From: an uncultured Cellulophaga sp.
GTDB taxonomy: Bacteria; Bacteroidota; Bacteroidia; Flavobacteriales; Flavobacteriaceae
Length of the DNA: 64,000 bases
Direction of reading: 5' to 3'
Assembly (NCBI GenBank): GCA_947496695.1
Contig: CANMEI010000002.1
Coordinates: 372,001 to 436,000, forward strand
Shown: positions 39,941 through 50,000 of the stretch, piece by piece
Numbering within the stretch: the first letter of the stretch is position 1
Layout: every line of letters begins with the position of its first letter
Program-made: the position numbers and the translations under genes
The notes under the pieces: generated by a model
Databases searched by the model: none
Told to the model about the DNA's origin: nothing
What the model saw: the letters and a program-made list of their open reading frames with translations, nothing else

Positions 39941-40106
39941 ATACATAGGTTCTAAATTAAAATTAGTTTTAACGTACTTTAACTTAACACTTAACACTAT
40001 TTTATAAATTGAATGAAAAAATTAATATTTAGTTAAGAAAATCAGCTATTCGAAGACATTCTTAAAGAAGTTATACTCTTAAAAAAGAGTCTGTTTAGAA
40101 CGGATA

Positions 40107-42374
40107 TTAAAACCAATAACCTACACTAAAAAAAAGATTATTACTATTACGTTCTGGAGACCAAGAATACATTATTTGCAAAGGACCAATAAAAGACTCC
40201 CAACCATATCCAACGCCATAGCCAGAATAATTTGGCGCAGTAAACCACTCACCAGTTCTATAAAGATCGTCATCTACATTTGCAAAATTTAATGCAAAAA
40301 GCAAGTGGTTGTGCTTAGCAAATTCATAATCTAACCTAGCATATGACTTAATATAACTATTACCAGGAATACCTATAAAATCATATCCGATAAATGGAAT
40401 GAAATTATTTATTTTTTTTGCTCCGTAACCGCCTAACATAAAATCTAATGAGGTAACCGGAGAAGTCCCCAATTTAAAGCCACCTTCGGTTTCTACATTT
40501 AATGAAATTTTATTTATTATAGGGAATGCTATACCAATTTTACCTTGAGTAATGGAATAATCTTTAAAATTATTATTATAATCTGACGATGCTATATAAT
40601 AATGCAAATCTCCATCTATATACAGCCCCTTTGTTGGAAAAAATTTATCATTATAGGTATCTAAAGTAATTTTAGTAAATGCACTATAAAAATTACTTTT
40701 CTCAAAATATGTTGTTCCATTTACTGTATTTGACTCTATTGTATCATCTACGCTATCACTTAATGTATTCGTACTATATTTTAATAATTTATGTTCTACC
40801 CCTAATGTAAAAGCAAACTCTTCTTTTAAAGTAGTTTGCACATAAAATTGATTCGTAAAATCTGTAATATCAATATCAAGTTCATTAATATTAGATTCAT
40901 CAGGAATATCATAATTAGATGCCAAAACTGAATAATTAACATCGTAACTAAAACCAACAAAACTAGAATTAAAGCCTAGACTCCAATAAGTACCTTTATC
41001 TACATAATATTCTAAATTATATCTAATATTATCTCCCAAAATAAAATCAAAAGAACAGACATCATCATCATAAAAAATATTCTTTTGAGTTAAATTTATT
41101 ATTGCAGCACTTTTTAGAAAATTGTCATAATGAATTCCCATTTTAATAAATGTTTTTGTCGGATTTTCATTCAACTTAATTTTCAAATCGGTTTCACCTG
41201 TTAAATTAGCATCAGAATTTAAATAATATCTAATAGTTTTGAAATTCCCTGTTGCTTCTAAATTACTTATACCTTGTTGTAGTTTATCAAAAGAAATAAT
41301 ATTGTTAGACGGTAACCTTAATTTACCTTTTACATAGCCTCTAGAATAGTTATCACTACCATCAATAATCAAGTTGTTTAAAATTAATGTATCTGCTAAT
41401 TGTATGCTTTTTTTAGGTTTTAAAACGGCTTTTTGTTTTTTTGCCAGCGCTACTAATAATGCCATTTTTTTTCTGGTAGCAACCTCACCTTTTTTAATTA
41501 TCTCTTCTGTTAAACCAAAGTCAATTACCGAGTACTTTTCAATATCAGGTTTAATATAAATATCAGTTTTTTCAGACTTTTCAACCATATCTTTAACGGT
41601 ACGGTAGTTGTTAATTTGTAGTAAAATTTCTGTAGCAGAAGAAAGTGTTTCTCTTTTAGATAAAGCATGTTGCACATCAACACCTATAATTATATCAGCT
41701 CCCATTTTTTTCACTCCATCTATCGGATAATTATTAATTACGCCTCCGTCAATTAATATATTGTCGTCAATTTCTGAAGGTTCAAAAAGAGATGGAAAAG
41801 TACCACTCGCCATAATTGCTTCAGGCAGATAACCTTTATTTAAAATTACCTCTTCTCCTGTTTCTACATTTGTTGCAATACAAAAAAACGGTATGGGCAA
41901 TTTATTAAAATCATCTACATCACGCACATGGTATAAAAATTTAACCAATTCATTATATATACTTTGCCCTTTAGATATAGCAGATGGGAATGAAATTTTA
42001 AATCTATTAAAAGGTAAGGTTAAAGCATAACGTTCAGAATCTTCTTTTTCATAAAAAGTTTTTGCATTTCTAGGTAAGTCATCTTGAATTAATTTATTAA
42101 AATCTGTATTCCTGAAAATTGAATCTAATTCGTTTGCTGAATAACCTGAAGCGTACAAGGCTCCAACAATTGCCCCCATACTTGTACCTCCAATATAATC
42201 AATCTTAACCCCTGCTTCTTCTATAACTTTTAATACACCTATATGGGCAAAGCCCTTCGCACCACCACCACTTAACACCAAACCTACCTTTAAATCATTA
42301 CCAGTAGAAGCTTCTTGCGAATAGGCGCAAAAGCAAAGAAAAAGCACACTTAAAATAAAAAAATTTTTAACCAT
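40107..42374 (-). CDS. Patatin-like phospholipase fused to an outer-membrane barrel
   Basis: A 755-residue protein with signal peptide, a patatin domain (about 30-300) and a C-terminal BamA/surface-antigen-like barrel (about 400-755, ending FSVGYWF). The Ser-Asp dyad is present (numbered from the upstream ATG at 42383): Ser68 in GGTSMG and Asp212 in IDGGVINN, with the oxyanion GGGAKG at 40-45. A POTRA-like segment links them. This is the PlpD-type (type Vd) design, in which a barrel carries a lipase to the surface. The ATG at 42374 (MVKNFF) is used; the ATG at 42383 is also possible. It lies just after uvrC. Confidence 0.9.
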   Translation of the reverse strand: MVKNFFILSVLFLCFCAYSQEASTGNDLKVGLVLSGGGAKGFAHIGVLKVIEEAGVKIDYIGGTSMGAIVGALYASGYSANELDSIFRNTDFNKLIQDDLPRNAKTFYEKEDSERYALTLPFNRFKISFPSAISKGQSIYNELVKFLYHVRDVDDFNKLPIPFFCIATNVETGEEVILNKGYLPEAIMASGTFPSLFEPSEIDDNILIDGGVINNYPIDGVKKMGADIIIGVDVQHALSKRETLSSATEILLQINNYRTVKDMVEKSEKTDIYIKPDIEKYSVIDFGLTEEIIKKGEVATRKKMALLVALAKKQKAVLKPKKSIQLADTLILNNLIIDGSDNYSRGYVKGKLRLPSNNIISFDKLQQGISNLEATGNFKTIRYYLNSDANLTGETDLKIKLNENPTKTFIKMGIHYDNFLKSAAIINLTQKNIFYDDDVCSFDFILGDNIRYNLEYYVDKGTYWSLGFNSSFVGFSYDVNYSVLASNYDIPDESNINELDIDITDFTNQFYVQTTLKEEFAFTLGVEHKLLKYSTNTLSDSVDDTIESNTVNGTTYFEKSNFYSAFTKITLDTYNDKFFPTKGLYIDGDLHYYIASSDYNNNFKDYSITQGKIGIAFPIINKISLNVETEGGFKLGTSPVTSLDFMLGGYGAKKINNFIPFIGYDFIGIPGNSYIKSYARLDYEFAKHNHLLFALNFANVDDDLYRTGEWFTAPNYSGYGVGYGWESFIGPLQIMYSWSPERNSNNLFFSVGYWF

Positions 42375-42388
42375 TGTAAGCATCTTTA

Positions 42389-44179
42389 CTAATGAAATGA
42401 TTCATATATTTTTTTTGCCCTCGACATCCCTACGGTTATCGCTAAGTTTTCTAAAGATTGTTCTTTTATCCTTTTTACAGATTTAAATTTTTTTAACAAA
42501 TCTTGTATCGTTTTCTGTCCAACTCCATCTATATTCTCTAATTCAGAATTTATAGCTCCTATACTTCTTTTTTGTCTATGAAAAGTAATGCCAAAACGAT
42601 GCGCTTCGTTTCTCAATTGTTGAATAATTTTTAAGGTCTCAGATTTCTTATCTAAATATAACGGAATTGAATCGCCTGGAAAATAAATTTCTTCTAAACG
42701 TTTTGCAATTCCGATAATAGCAATTTTACCACGCAAACCTAAAATATCTAAACTTTTTAAAGCTGATGATAACTGACCTTTTCCTCCATCAATTACAATC
42801 AATTGCGGTAATGGTTGCTCTTCTTCTAATAACCTTTTATACCTTCTAAAAACCACTTCTTCCATTGATGCAAAATCATCTGGACCAATAACAGTTTTTA
42901 TATTATAATGTCTATACTCTTTTTTTGATGGTTTACCGTTTTTAAAAACTACACAAGCGGCAACTGGGTTTGTCCCCTGAATATTCGAGTTATCAAAACA
43001 CTCAATATGCCTTGGCTCTTCTGATAAATGAAGGTCTTTTTTCATTTGACCCATCAGCCTTTTTGTATGTCTATCTGGGTCAATAATTTTAATCTGATTA
43101 AAACGCTCCTGCCTAAATAACTTTGCGTTTCTTTCTGATAATTCTAAAATTCTTTTTTTATCCCCTAGTTTTGGTATTGTAATTTTTACTTCAGCAGGAA
43201 CATCAACTTCAAAAGGAACAAATATTTCTCGTGATAACGATTTAAACCGTTGTCTAATCTCAACTATTGCCAATGCTAACAAATCATTATCTGTTTCTTC
43301 CAGCTTTTTTTTAAGCTCTAATGTATGTGACCTAATAATTGAACCATGCGATAGTTGTAAAAAATTTACGTACGCAAAAGCTTCATCAGAAATTATAGAG
43401 AACACATCAACATTATTAATATTAGGGTTGACTATAGTTGTTTTAACCTGGTAATTTTCTAAAACATCAACCTTTTCTTTTATTTCTTGAGCCTCTTCAA
43501 ATTTCATTTCAGAGGCTAATACTCTCATTTGTTTTTTAAAATACTGAATAGATGATTTAAAATTACCTTTTAAAATTTCACGTATTTCCTCAATCTGTCT
43601 TTGATATTCTTCTAAAGATTGATAATCTTCACATGGACCTTTACAATTTTTTAAATGATATTCTAAACAAACTTTATATTTCCCTTCTTCAATTTTATTT
43701 TTTGAAAGATCATAATTACACGTACGAAGTGGGTACACACTTTTTATCAAATCTAAAAGTGTTCTAACCGTTTTCATATTTGTATAAGGACCAAAATATT
43801 CCGAACCATCTTTTATATGTTTACGTGTGTAAAAAACACGTGAAAAACGTTCCTTTTTTATACAAATCCAAGGATATGATTTATCATCTTTAAGTAAGAC
43901 GTTGTATCGTGGTTTGTATTTTTTTATAAGGTTATTCTCTAACAATAAAGCATCAGATTCTGTGGGAACATTTATATGCCTAATACTTTTAATCTTCTTT
44001 ACTAATACACGTGTTTTTCCGCTATCATGGTTTTTAGTAAAATATGAAGTAACCCTTTTTTTTAAATTTTTTGCCTTACCCACATAAAGAATCTTTTCAT
44101 CAATATCGTAAAATTGATAAACTCCAGGGGTATCAGGCAATGTACTAAGTTGTAATTGTAATGAAGGTTCTTGCATCAA
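42389..44179 (-). CDS. uvrC: Excinuclease ABC subunit C
   Basis: The nuclease subunit of UvrABC nucleotide-excision repair, making both cuts around a lesion. The 596 residues show the GIY-YIG domain at the N-terminus (PGVYQFYD...ILYVGKAKNLKKRV), the UvrB-binding UVR motif (about 210-245), the RNase H-like nuclease (ECFDNSNIQGTNPVA, VIDGGKGQL) and a terminal HhH domain (NIDGVGQKTIQDLLKKF). The start is at 44179 or the adjacent ATG at 44176. It is followed after a few bases by the patatin gene. Confidence 0.97.
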   Translation of the reverse strand: MMQEPSLQLQLSTLPDTPGVYQFYDIDEKILYVGKAKNLKKRVTSYFTKNHDSGKTRVLVKKIKSIRHINVPTESDALLLENNLIKKYKPRYNVLLKDDKSYPWICIKKERFSRVFYTRKHIKDGSEYFGPYTNMKTVRTLLDLIKSVYPLRTCNYDLSKNKIEEGKYKVCLEYHLKNCKGPCEDYQSLEEYQRQIEEIREILKGNFKSSIQYFKKQMRVLASEMKFEEAQEIKEKVDVLENYQVKTTIVNPNINNVDVFSIISDEAFAYVNFLQLSHGSIIRSHTLELKKKLEETDNDLLALAIVEIRQRFKSLSREIFVPFEVDVPAEVKITIPKLGDKKRILELSERNAKLFRQERFNQIKIIDPDRHTKRLMGQMKKDLHLSEEPRHIECFDNSNIQGTNPVAACVVFKNGKPSKKEYRHYNIKTVIGPDDFASMEEVVFRRYKRLLEEEQPLPQLIVIDGGKGQLSSALKSLDILGLRGKIAIIGIAKRLEEIYFPGDSIPLYLDKKSETLKIIQQLRNEAHRFGITFHRQKRSIGAINSELENIDGVGQKTIQDLLKKFKSVKRIKEQSLENLAITVGMSRAKKIYESFH

Positions 44180-44611
44180 ATTAGTAATGGATAATCAAAA
44201 AAATAAATACGGTTAAATTACTGTGTTTTTTAATAAAGACAATAATTTTTCAAAAAGATTAACGTCTGTCTTATACATTACAAGAACAATACAATCTTAA
44301 ACAAAAGTATATAACAACATTTTACTCAAGACACACAAATATGATTTATATTAAAAATTAACATTTAAGTTAAGTATTAATTAAATATTCACCACTTAAG
44401 ATGTTTTTTTATTTAAATTAATTATAATTTTATTACAATAAATTTAAAACAAGGCAATTACAGCATTGAATTTTTATGTAGACTTTGAAATTTTAGGTTA
44501 AAAATGTGATTTTAACAAAAAACAAGTTTTTCATCGATTATAATGTGTATTTAAACGACTTTACATCTTTTTTTTATTTACATTTAATATATGAAAATTT
44601 AACTTAAGAAC
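44180..44611. other. 432-base intergenic region between uvrC and the cyclo-ligase
   Basis: A very AT-rich gap between divergent genes. It holds a good uvrC promoter candidate (44302-44329). No hairpin with a T-run, RNA gene or longer open frame was seen; a short hydrophobic frame begins at 44612. Confidence 0.6.
44302..44329 (-). promoter_or_regulatory. Probable uvrC promoter (-33 TTG and -7 TACTTTTG)
   Basis: On the minus strand TTG (44327-44329) is followed after 17 bases by TACTTTTG (44302-44309), matching the Bacteroidota layout of TTG and TAnnTTTG. The leader to the uvrC ATG would be about 115 bases. Confidence 0.5.
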
Positions 44612-44698
44612 ATGGAAAATTACATTATTACTTTGGGCACTTATTTGGCATTAATGTTATTCTTTAAAATATATGTAGTGGTAACTTCAAAAGAATAG
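44612..44698 (+). CDS. Tiny hydrophobic peptide (28 aa), doubtful
   Basis: ATG to TAG encodes 28 residues with one possible membrane helix (about 5-25) and charged ends (MEN at the start, SKE at the end), a usual shape for single-pass micro-proteins. It ends 26 bases before the cyclo-ligase ATG on the same strand. AT-rich DNA gives such frames by chance, and no ribosome site is visible, so confidence is low. Confidence 0.3.
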   Translation: MENYIITLGTYLALMLFFKIYVVVTSKE

Positions 44699-44724
44699 TT
44701 CTATTACTTAATTTAGGGGCTTGT

Positions 44725-45288
44725 ATGTTGAAAAAAGACCTAAGAGAACAATATAGAGCAAAAAGAGCATCATTATCAGCTAATGAGACATCTGATTTAA
44801 GTCTGGAAATCTCAAACCAGCTCTTGCAATTACCTGTGTGGAATTTTAATTATTACCACATATTCTTAAGTATTGTAGAAAAAAAAGAAATTGACACCAA
44901 CTATATATTATCAATTCTACAAGGAAAAGACAAAAACATCATCCTATCAAAAATGATAGGGAATCAAGATTTGTTACACTTTTTACTTACTGACAATACA
45001 CTTATTAAAAAAAATAAATGGAACGTACCAGAACCTGTTGATGGTATAGAAATTAATGCTAAAAAAATTGATGTTGTATTTATTCCTTTGTTAGCTTTTG
45101 ATAAAAAAGGAAATAGAGTTGGTTATGGAAAAGGGTATTATGATAAATTTTTAAGCTCTTGTAAAGAAGATATTATAAAAATAGGTTTGTCTTTTTTTGA
45201 AGCAACAGCTGATACCATTACTGACATACTACCTACAGATATTGCCTTAAACTATTGTATTACACCAAAAGAAATTTATTCTTTTTAA
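44725..45288 (+). CDS. 5-formyltetrahydrofolate cyclo-ligase
   Basis: Converts 5-formyl-THF to 5,10-methenyl-THF with ATP, returning stored folate to one-carbon metabolism. The 187 residues are normal for the family. The N-terminal KKDLREQYRAKRASL, and the signature FDKKGNRVGYGKGYYDKFL (about 130-148) with the ATP-binding glycine-rich loop, are clear. It ends 4 bases into the convergent lspA gene. Confidence 0.95.
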   Translation: MLKKDLREQYRAKRASLSANETSDLSLEISNQLLQLPVWNFNYYHIFLSIVEKKEIDTNYILSILQGKDKNIILSKMIGNQDLLHFLLTDNTLIKKNKWNVPEPVDGIEINAKKIDVVFIPLLAFDKKGNRVGYGKGYYDKFLSSCKEDIIKIGLSFFEATADTITDILPTDIALNYCITPKEIYSF

Positions 45289-45920
45289 TTTTCGTTCTCT
45301 GGTCGCGCAAAAGCCTTTTTATTAAACACCAATAAAATACCAACTCCAGTACTTATTGCCATATCAGCAATGTTAAATACAGGCTCGAAAAAGCTAAATG
45401 TTTTACCGCCAAGAACAGGAATCCATGCTGGCCAAACTGCATTTTCAATAAAAGGAAAATGAAGCATATCTACCACCTTACCATGAAAAAGACTACCATA
45501 AGATTGATCTACAAAAGCTGTTGCTAATGGACCTCCATAGGTACTTTCACTGAATATTAAGCCATAAAACACAGAGTCTATTATATTACCTAATGCCCCT
45601 GCAAATATTAAAGCTACAGCTATAGAAAGTATTTTTGGCAAACCCTTTACAACAGTATCATACAACCAATAACCTATACCTAACACAGCAAATAACCTAA
45701 ACACAGTCAATATTAATTTACCAGATTCGTCAGAAATTGGTAAAAAATCGCTCAACTTAGTTCCCCAAGCTGCTCCAGAATTTTCTATAAATACTAATTT
45801 AAACCAAGAAAAAACTTCAACAGTTTCATTATACGTAAAATGAGTTTTAACATATATTTTACTCACTTGATCAACTAGTAATATGATTACAACTAGTACT
45901 AACGATTTTTTTAAATTCAT
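45285..45920 (-). CDS. lspA: Lipoprotein signal peptidase (signal peptidase II)
   Basis: Aspartic protease of the inner membrane that removes signal peptides from prolipoproteins. The 211 residues have four membrane helices. Catalytic aspartates lie in GALGNIIDSV and VFNIADMAIS, and the VDQVSK and ENSGAAWG motifs are typical. The protein is longer than the E. coli enzyme (about 165), with an insert between helices 3 and 4 as in other Bacteroidota. It is downstream of dksA and ileS, the usual arrangement. Confidence 0.97.
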   Translation of the reverse strand: MNLKKSLVLVVIILLVDQVSKIYVKTHFTYNETVEVFSWFKLVFIENSGAAWGTKLSDFLPISDESGKLILTVFRLFAVLGIGYWLYDTVVKGLPKILSIAVALIFAGALGNIIDSVFYGLIFSESTYGGPLATAFVDQSYGSLFHGKVVDMLHFPFIENAVWPAWIPVLGGKTFSFFEPVFNIADMAISTGVGILLVFNKKAFARPENEN

Positions 45921-45954
45921 GCTTTCTTAAATAAGAGGTGTAAAAATAACTATA

Positions 45955-46575
45955 TTAATTGATTTTATGAATATAGATATTACCTGTTGTTGTGTTCAAA
46001 TTGTATTCCACATCACTCATCGGTATTTTATCTGTAAAAACTTCTCCGTATTTTGATATGGCATTAAATTTACCCGCTTTTACATTAACCTCAATTGTAC
46101 CACTATGCGTTTTTACAATAGCTTTATTTTCAACTTCATTCAATACACAACGCCCATCATTTAATGCTATATTAATTTTTTCATAAATACCTTTTGCTAT
46201 CACATTTGAATCTGCACCATAAATAGACACATTTAAATATTCAGGCAAACTAATTTTTAAAGCTATTGATATTACTTTATGCGCACTTAATTTATCGTTA
46301 GGAATTTCAAAGTTTGCATTAAAGCTAGTTTCAACTAAAAGCGTATTACCTTCTTCATGTATATTTAAAGAAAGATTATCACTATATTCTCCAGACATTT
46401 TAGCTTCAACTGTTATCTTATTTGTTTTTACAGTTTCTACATCTACTTCAAAACAATTATTTGCATCAATTTGTACTGCTGTATCATGAGGGTTTACAAT
46501 TGTTTTTTGTACAATTTTTTGACAAAACAATTGTTGATTCAAACAAAAAATAAAAGCTATAAAAATATATCTCAT
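45955..46575 (-). CDS. Secreted DUF4097-like beta-helical protein
   Basis: A 206-residue protein with a signal peptide (cleavage near LFCQK) and a repeated beta-strand pattern such as NVSIYGADSNVIA, IEVNVKAGKFNAIS and YNLNTTTGNIYIH, resembling DUF4097/putative-adhesin domains. The function is unknown. It sits between dksA and lspA, 34 bases before lspA, and behind a terminator, so it may form a unit with lspA. Confidence 0.75.
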   Translation of the reverse strand: MRYIFIAFIFCLNQQLFCQKIVQKTIVNPHDTAVQIDANNCFEVDVETVKTNKITVEAKMSGEYSDNLSLNIHEEGNTLLVETSFNANFEIPNDKLSAHKVISIALKISLPEYLNVSIYGADSNVIAKGIYEKINIALNDGRCVLNEVENKAIVKTHSGTIEVNVKAGKFNAISKYGEVFTDKIPMSDVEYNLNTTTGNIYIHKIN

Positions 46576-46592
46576 AAACTATTATCATACAA

Positions 46593-46647
46593 AAAACCAA
46601 GACCTATTAACACACTAATTATAAGGCATTAGCATATTAATAGGTCT
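46593..46647 (-). terminator. Terminator after dksA
   Basis: An 11-bp inverted repeat AGACCTATTAA (46600-46610 and 46637-46647) with an inner CTAAT/ATTAG stem. On the minus strand it is followed by TGG and T6. It lies 25 bases past the dksA stop and probably ends the ileS-dksA transcript, at least partly. Confidence 0.65.
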
Positions 46648-46671
46648 AACTATATATTTCAGAAACCTTCT

Positions 46672-47052
46672 CTATTGCATATTCTTAGCTTCAATGCTAA
46701 GTGTTGCATGCGGTACTAACTTTAAACGCTCTTTGTTAATCAATTTACCCGTAACTCTACAAATACCGTAAGTTTTATTTTCGATACGAAGCATTGCATT
46801 CTTCAAATCACGAATAAATTTTTCTTGACGAATAGCTAACTGCGTATTTGCTTCTTTACTCATAGTTGCTGAACCTTCTTCAAAAGCTTTAAATGTAGGC
46901 GATGTATCATCAGTTCCATTATTACCATCATTCATATACGAACTTTTTAAAAGCTCTAAATGACTTTTAGCCTTTTCAATTTTTTCTGCAATTAGTACTT
47001 TAAATTCTGCTAAATCTTTATCAGAGTATCTAACTTTTAAATCTTCAACCAT
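46672..47052 (-). CDS. dksA: TraR/DksA-family regulator without the zinc-finger cysteines
   Basis: A 126-residue RNA-polymerase secondary-channel factor, expected to work with ppGpp at rRNA and amino-acid promoters. The helical coiled-coil N-terminus and the YGICRVTGKLINKERL motif are recognisable, but only one Cys remains of the zinc-finger set (the second pair reads ATLSIEAKN). This loss is common in Bacteroidota. It follows ileS by 5 bases. Confidence 0.9.
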   Translation of the reverse strand: MVEDLKVRYSDKDLAEFKVLIAEKIEKAKSHLELLKSSYMNDGNNGTDDTSPTFKAFEEGSATMSKEANTQLAIRQEKFIRDLKNAMLRIENKTYGICRVTGKLINKERLKLVPHATLSIEAKNMQ

Positions 47053-47057
47053 AGTTT

Positions 47058-50000
47058 TTAGTGTTTTTGGATAAACAATTTGGTATTTACTTCATCAAAA
47101 GCAATATCCATACCATTTTCTAATTCTTGTTCAAAAGTTAATTCAGCAGTTAAAGTTTCTGTTTTTATGTAATCTAGGTTACTCTTTACAGCCTCTTCGA
47201 CTAAACCTCCTTTTAAAATTTTAACTTCTATTTTATCAGTAACTTCATAACCAGAATCTTTTCTTAGATTCTGAATTCGGTTTACTAATTCTCTAGCAAT
47301 TCCTTCTTTTCTTAAATTTTCATCGATAGTAACATCTAATGCAACCGTTATAGGTCCCGAAGTTGCTACTAACCAACCTTCTATATCCTGAGATGAAATC
47401 TCTACATCTTGTAGGTGTAAAATACTACTTTTATTGTTAATTTCAATCGAAATTTCGCCATGTTGCTCAATTTTTTGGATATCCTCCTGGCTAAAATTAG
47501 CTACTGCATTGGCAACCAGCTTCATATCTTTTCCAAATTTAGGCCCTAAAACTTTAAAATTTGGCTTAATTTGTTTCACTAATATACCAGAAGCATCATC
47601 TAAAAGTTCAATTTCTTTAACATTTACTTCCGATTTAATCAAATCTGACACTGCAACTATCTCATTTTTCTGTTTTTCATCTAAAACAGGAATCATTATT
47701 TTCTGTAATGGTTGACGTACTTTTATCTTTTCTTTCTGACGAATAGAAAGTACTAAAGATGAAATAGTTTGTGCTTTTGCCATTTTACTTTCCAATTCCT
47801 TATTTACGATATTTTCATCGTAAACTGGGAAATCGGCCAAATGTACACTTTCAAAATTTTCTGTATGTGTTGTATTGGTTAAATCCTTGTAAAGTCTATC
47901 CATAAAAAATGGCGCTACAGGAGCTGATAACTTTGCAACCGTTATCAAACAAGTATAAAGTGTTTGATATGCTGATATTTTATCTTGCTCATATTCACCC
48001 TTCCAAAAACGTCTTCTACATAAACGAACGTACCAGTTACTTAAATTCTCTTGCACATATTCTGATATTGCTCGTGTGGCACGCGTAGGATCATAATCCG
48101 CATAAGCTTCATCAACTGTTTTGATCAAAGTATGCAATTCTGATAAAATCCATTGATCTATCTCTGGTCTTTGATTTAAAGCAATTTCATCTTCGTTATA
48201 TTGAAAACCATCAATATTAGTATATAATGCAAAGAACGAATATGTATTATATAGTGTGCCAAAGAATTTACGTTTGACCTCTGCAATACCTTCTACATCA
48301 AATTTTAAATTATCCCATGGGTTTGCATTTGATATCATGTACCAACGCGTAGCATCAGCACCATGAGCATCCATAGTTTCAAAAGGGTCTGTTGCGTTAC
48401 CTAAACGCTTAGACATTTTTTTACCTTCTTTATCTAAAACCAATCCGTTTGATACTACGTTTTTATAGGCTACAGAATCAAAAACCATAGTTGCAATTGC
48501 ATGTAATGTATAGAACCAACCACGAGTTTGATCAACACCTTCCGCAATAAAATCTGCCGGAAAAGTTTTATTATCATCAATTAATTCTTTATTCTCAAAA
48601 GGGTAATGCCATTGTGCATACGGCATTGAACCAGAATCAAACCAAACATCAATTAAATCACTTTCGCGCTTCATTGGTTTTCCAGAAGCTGAAACTAAGG
48701 TAATTTGATCTACTATATTTTTATGTAAATCTATTTTATCATAGTTTTCTTCTGTCATATTCCCAACCTCAAAATCATCGAAAATATCTTTTTCAAGAAT
48801 ACCAGTCTGTAATGCTTTCTGCATTTCTTCTTTCAGCTCAGCTACAGAACCAATCATGATTTCTTCTTTTCCATCTTCTGTTCTCCAGATAGGTAAAGGA
48901 ATTCCCCAATAACGAGAACGAGATAAGTTCCAATCATTAGCATTAGCCAACCAATTACCAAACCTACCTTCTCCCGTAGCTTTTGGCTTCCAGTTAATCG
49001 TTTGGTTTAAAGCAAACATTTGATCTTTAACATCAGTTACTTTTATAAACCAAGAATCTAACGGGTAATATAATATTGGCTTATCTGTACGCCAGCAATT
49101 AGGGTAGCTGTGTACATATTTTTCAACCTTAAAGGCTTTATTTTCTTCTTTTAATTTAATTGCTATTTCAACATCAATAGAACGTTCAGGCGCTTCGCCA
49201 TCATCATAATATTCATTTTTAACATACTTACCACCAAATTCTTTTAATTCTGGACGGAATTTACCTTGTAAATCTACTAACGGAACAGGATTATTATTCT
49301 CATCCAACACTAACATTGGCGGAATTTCTGGTTCAGCTTGTTTTGATACTAAAGCATCATCAGCACCAAAAGTAGGAGCCGTATGTACGATACCCGTACC
49401 ATCTTCAGTAGTTACAAAATCACCCGATATAATTCTGAAAGCATTTTCAGGGTTTTGGTATGGCAATACGTAATCTATTAATTGCTCATATTTAGTACCC
49501 ACCAAATCTTTACCAACAATAGTATCTAAAACTAGATATGGTATTTTTTTATCCCCTTGCTTATAACTTTCTAATTCTTCTTGGGTTTCAATTTGCTTAA
49601 ACTTACTTGCAAATTGTTTACCAACTAGAGCTTTAGCCAAAACAACAGTAATTGGATCAAAAGTATATTGATTGTATGTTTTTACTACAACGTATTCTAT
49701 TTTTGGTCCAACAGTTAATGCCGTGTTTGACGGTAACGTCCATGGTGTTGTTGTCCATGCTATAAAATGAATATCTCCCTCATAAGCATCAAAAAATGAT
49801 GGTAAAGTTTCTTTTATTGCTTTAAACTGTGCAGTAACCGTAGTATCAGTAACATCTTGGTATGTACCTGGTTGGTTTAGCTCGTGTGAACTTAAGCCCG
49901 TACCAGCTTTAGGTGAATAAGGTTGTATTGTATACCCTTTATAGATAAGGCCTTTGCTATAAATCTGCTTTAATAACCACCAAACAGACTCCATATACTT

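Larger units (their letters stand above)
39687..40106. other. 420-base region without a protein gene, holding a candidate small RNA
   Basis: No open frame of note is present. The left part is AT-rich and holds upstream sequence of the DUF3108 gene. The middle (39825-39940) has a promoter box, two hairpins and a strong terminator on the minus strand. The right part has a weak 6-bp hairpin (ACTCTT/AAGAGT, near 40074-40089) after the patatin stop. Confidence 0.6.

Noticed and set aside
40074..40089. ACTCTT/AAGAGT hairpin after the patatin stop
   Set aside because: Only 6 bp and no T-run after the stem on the minus strand.
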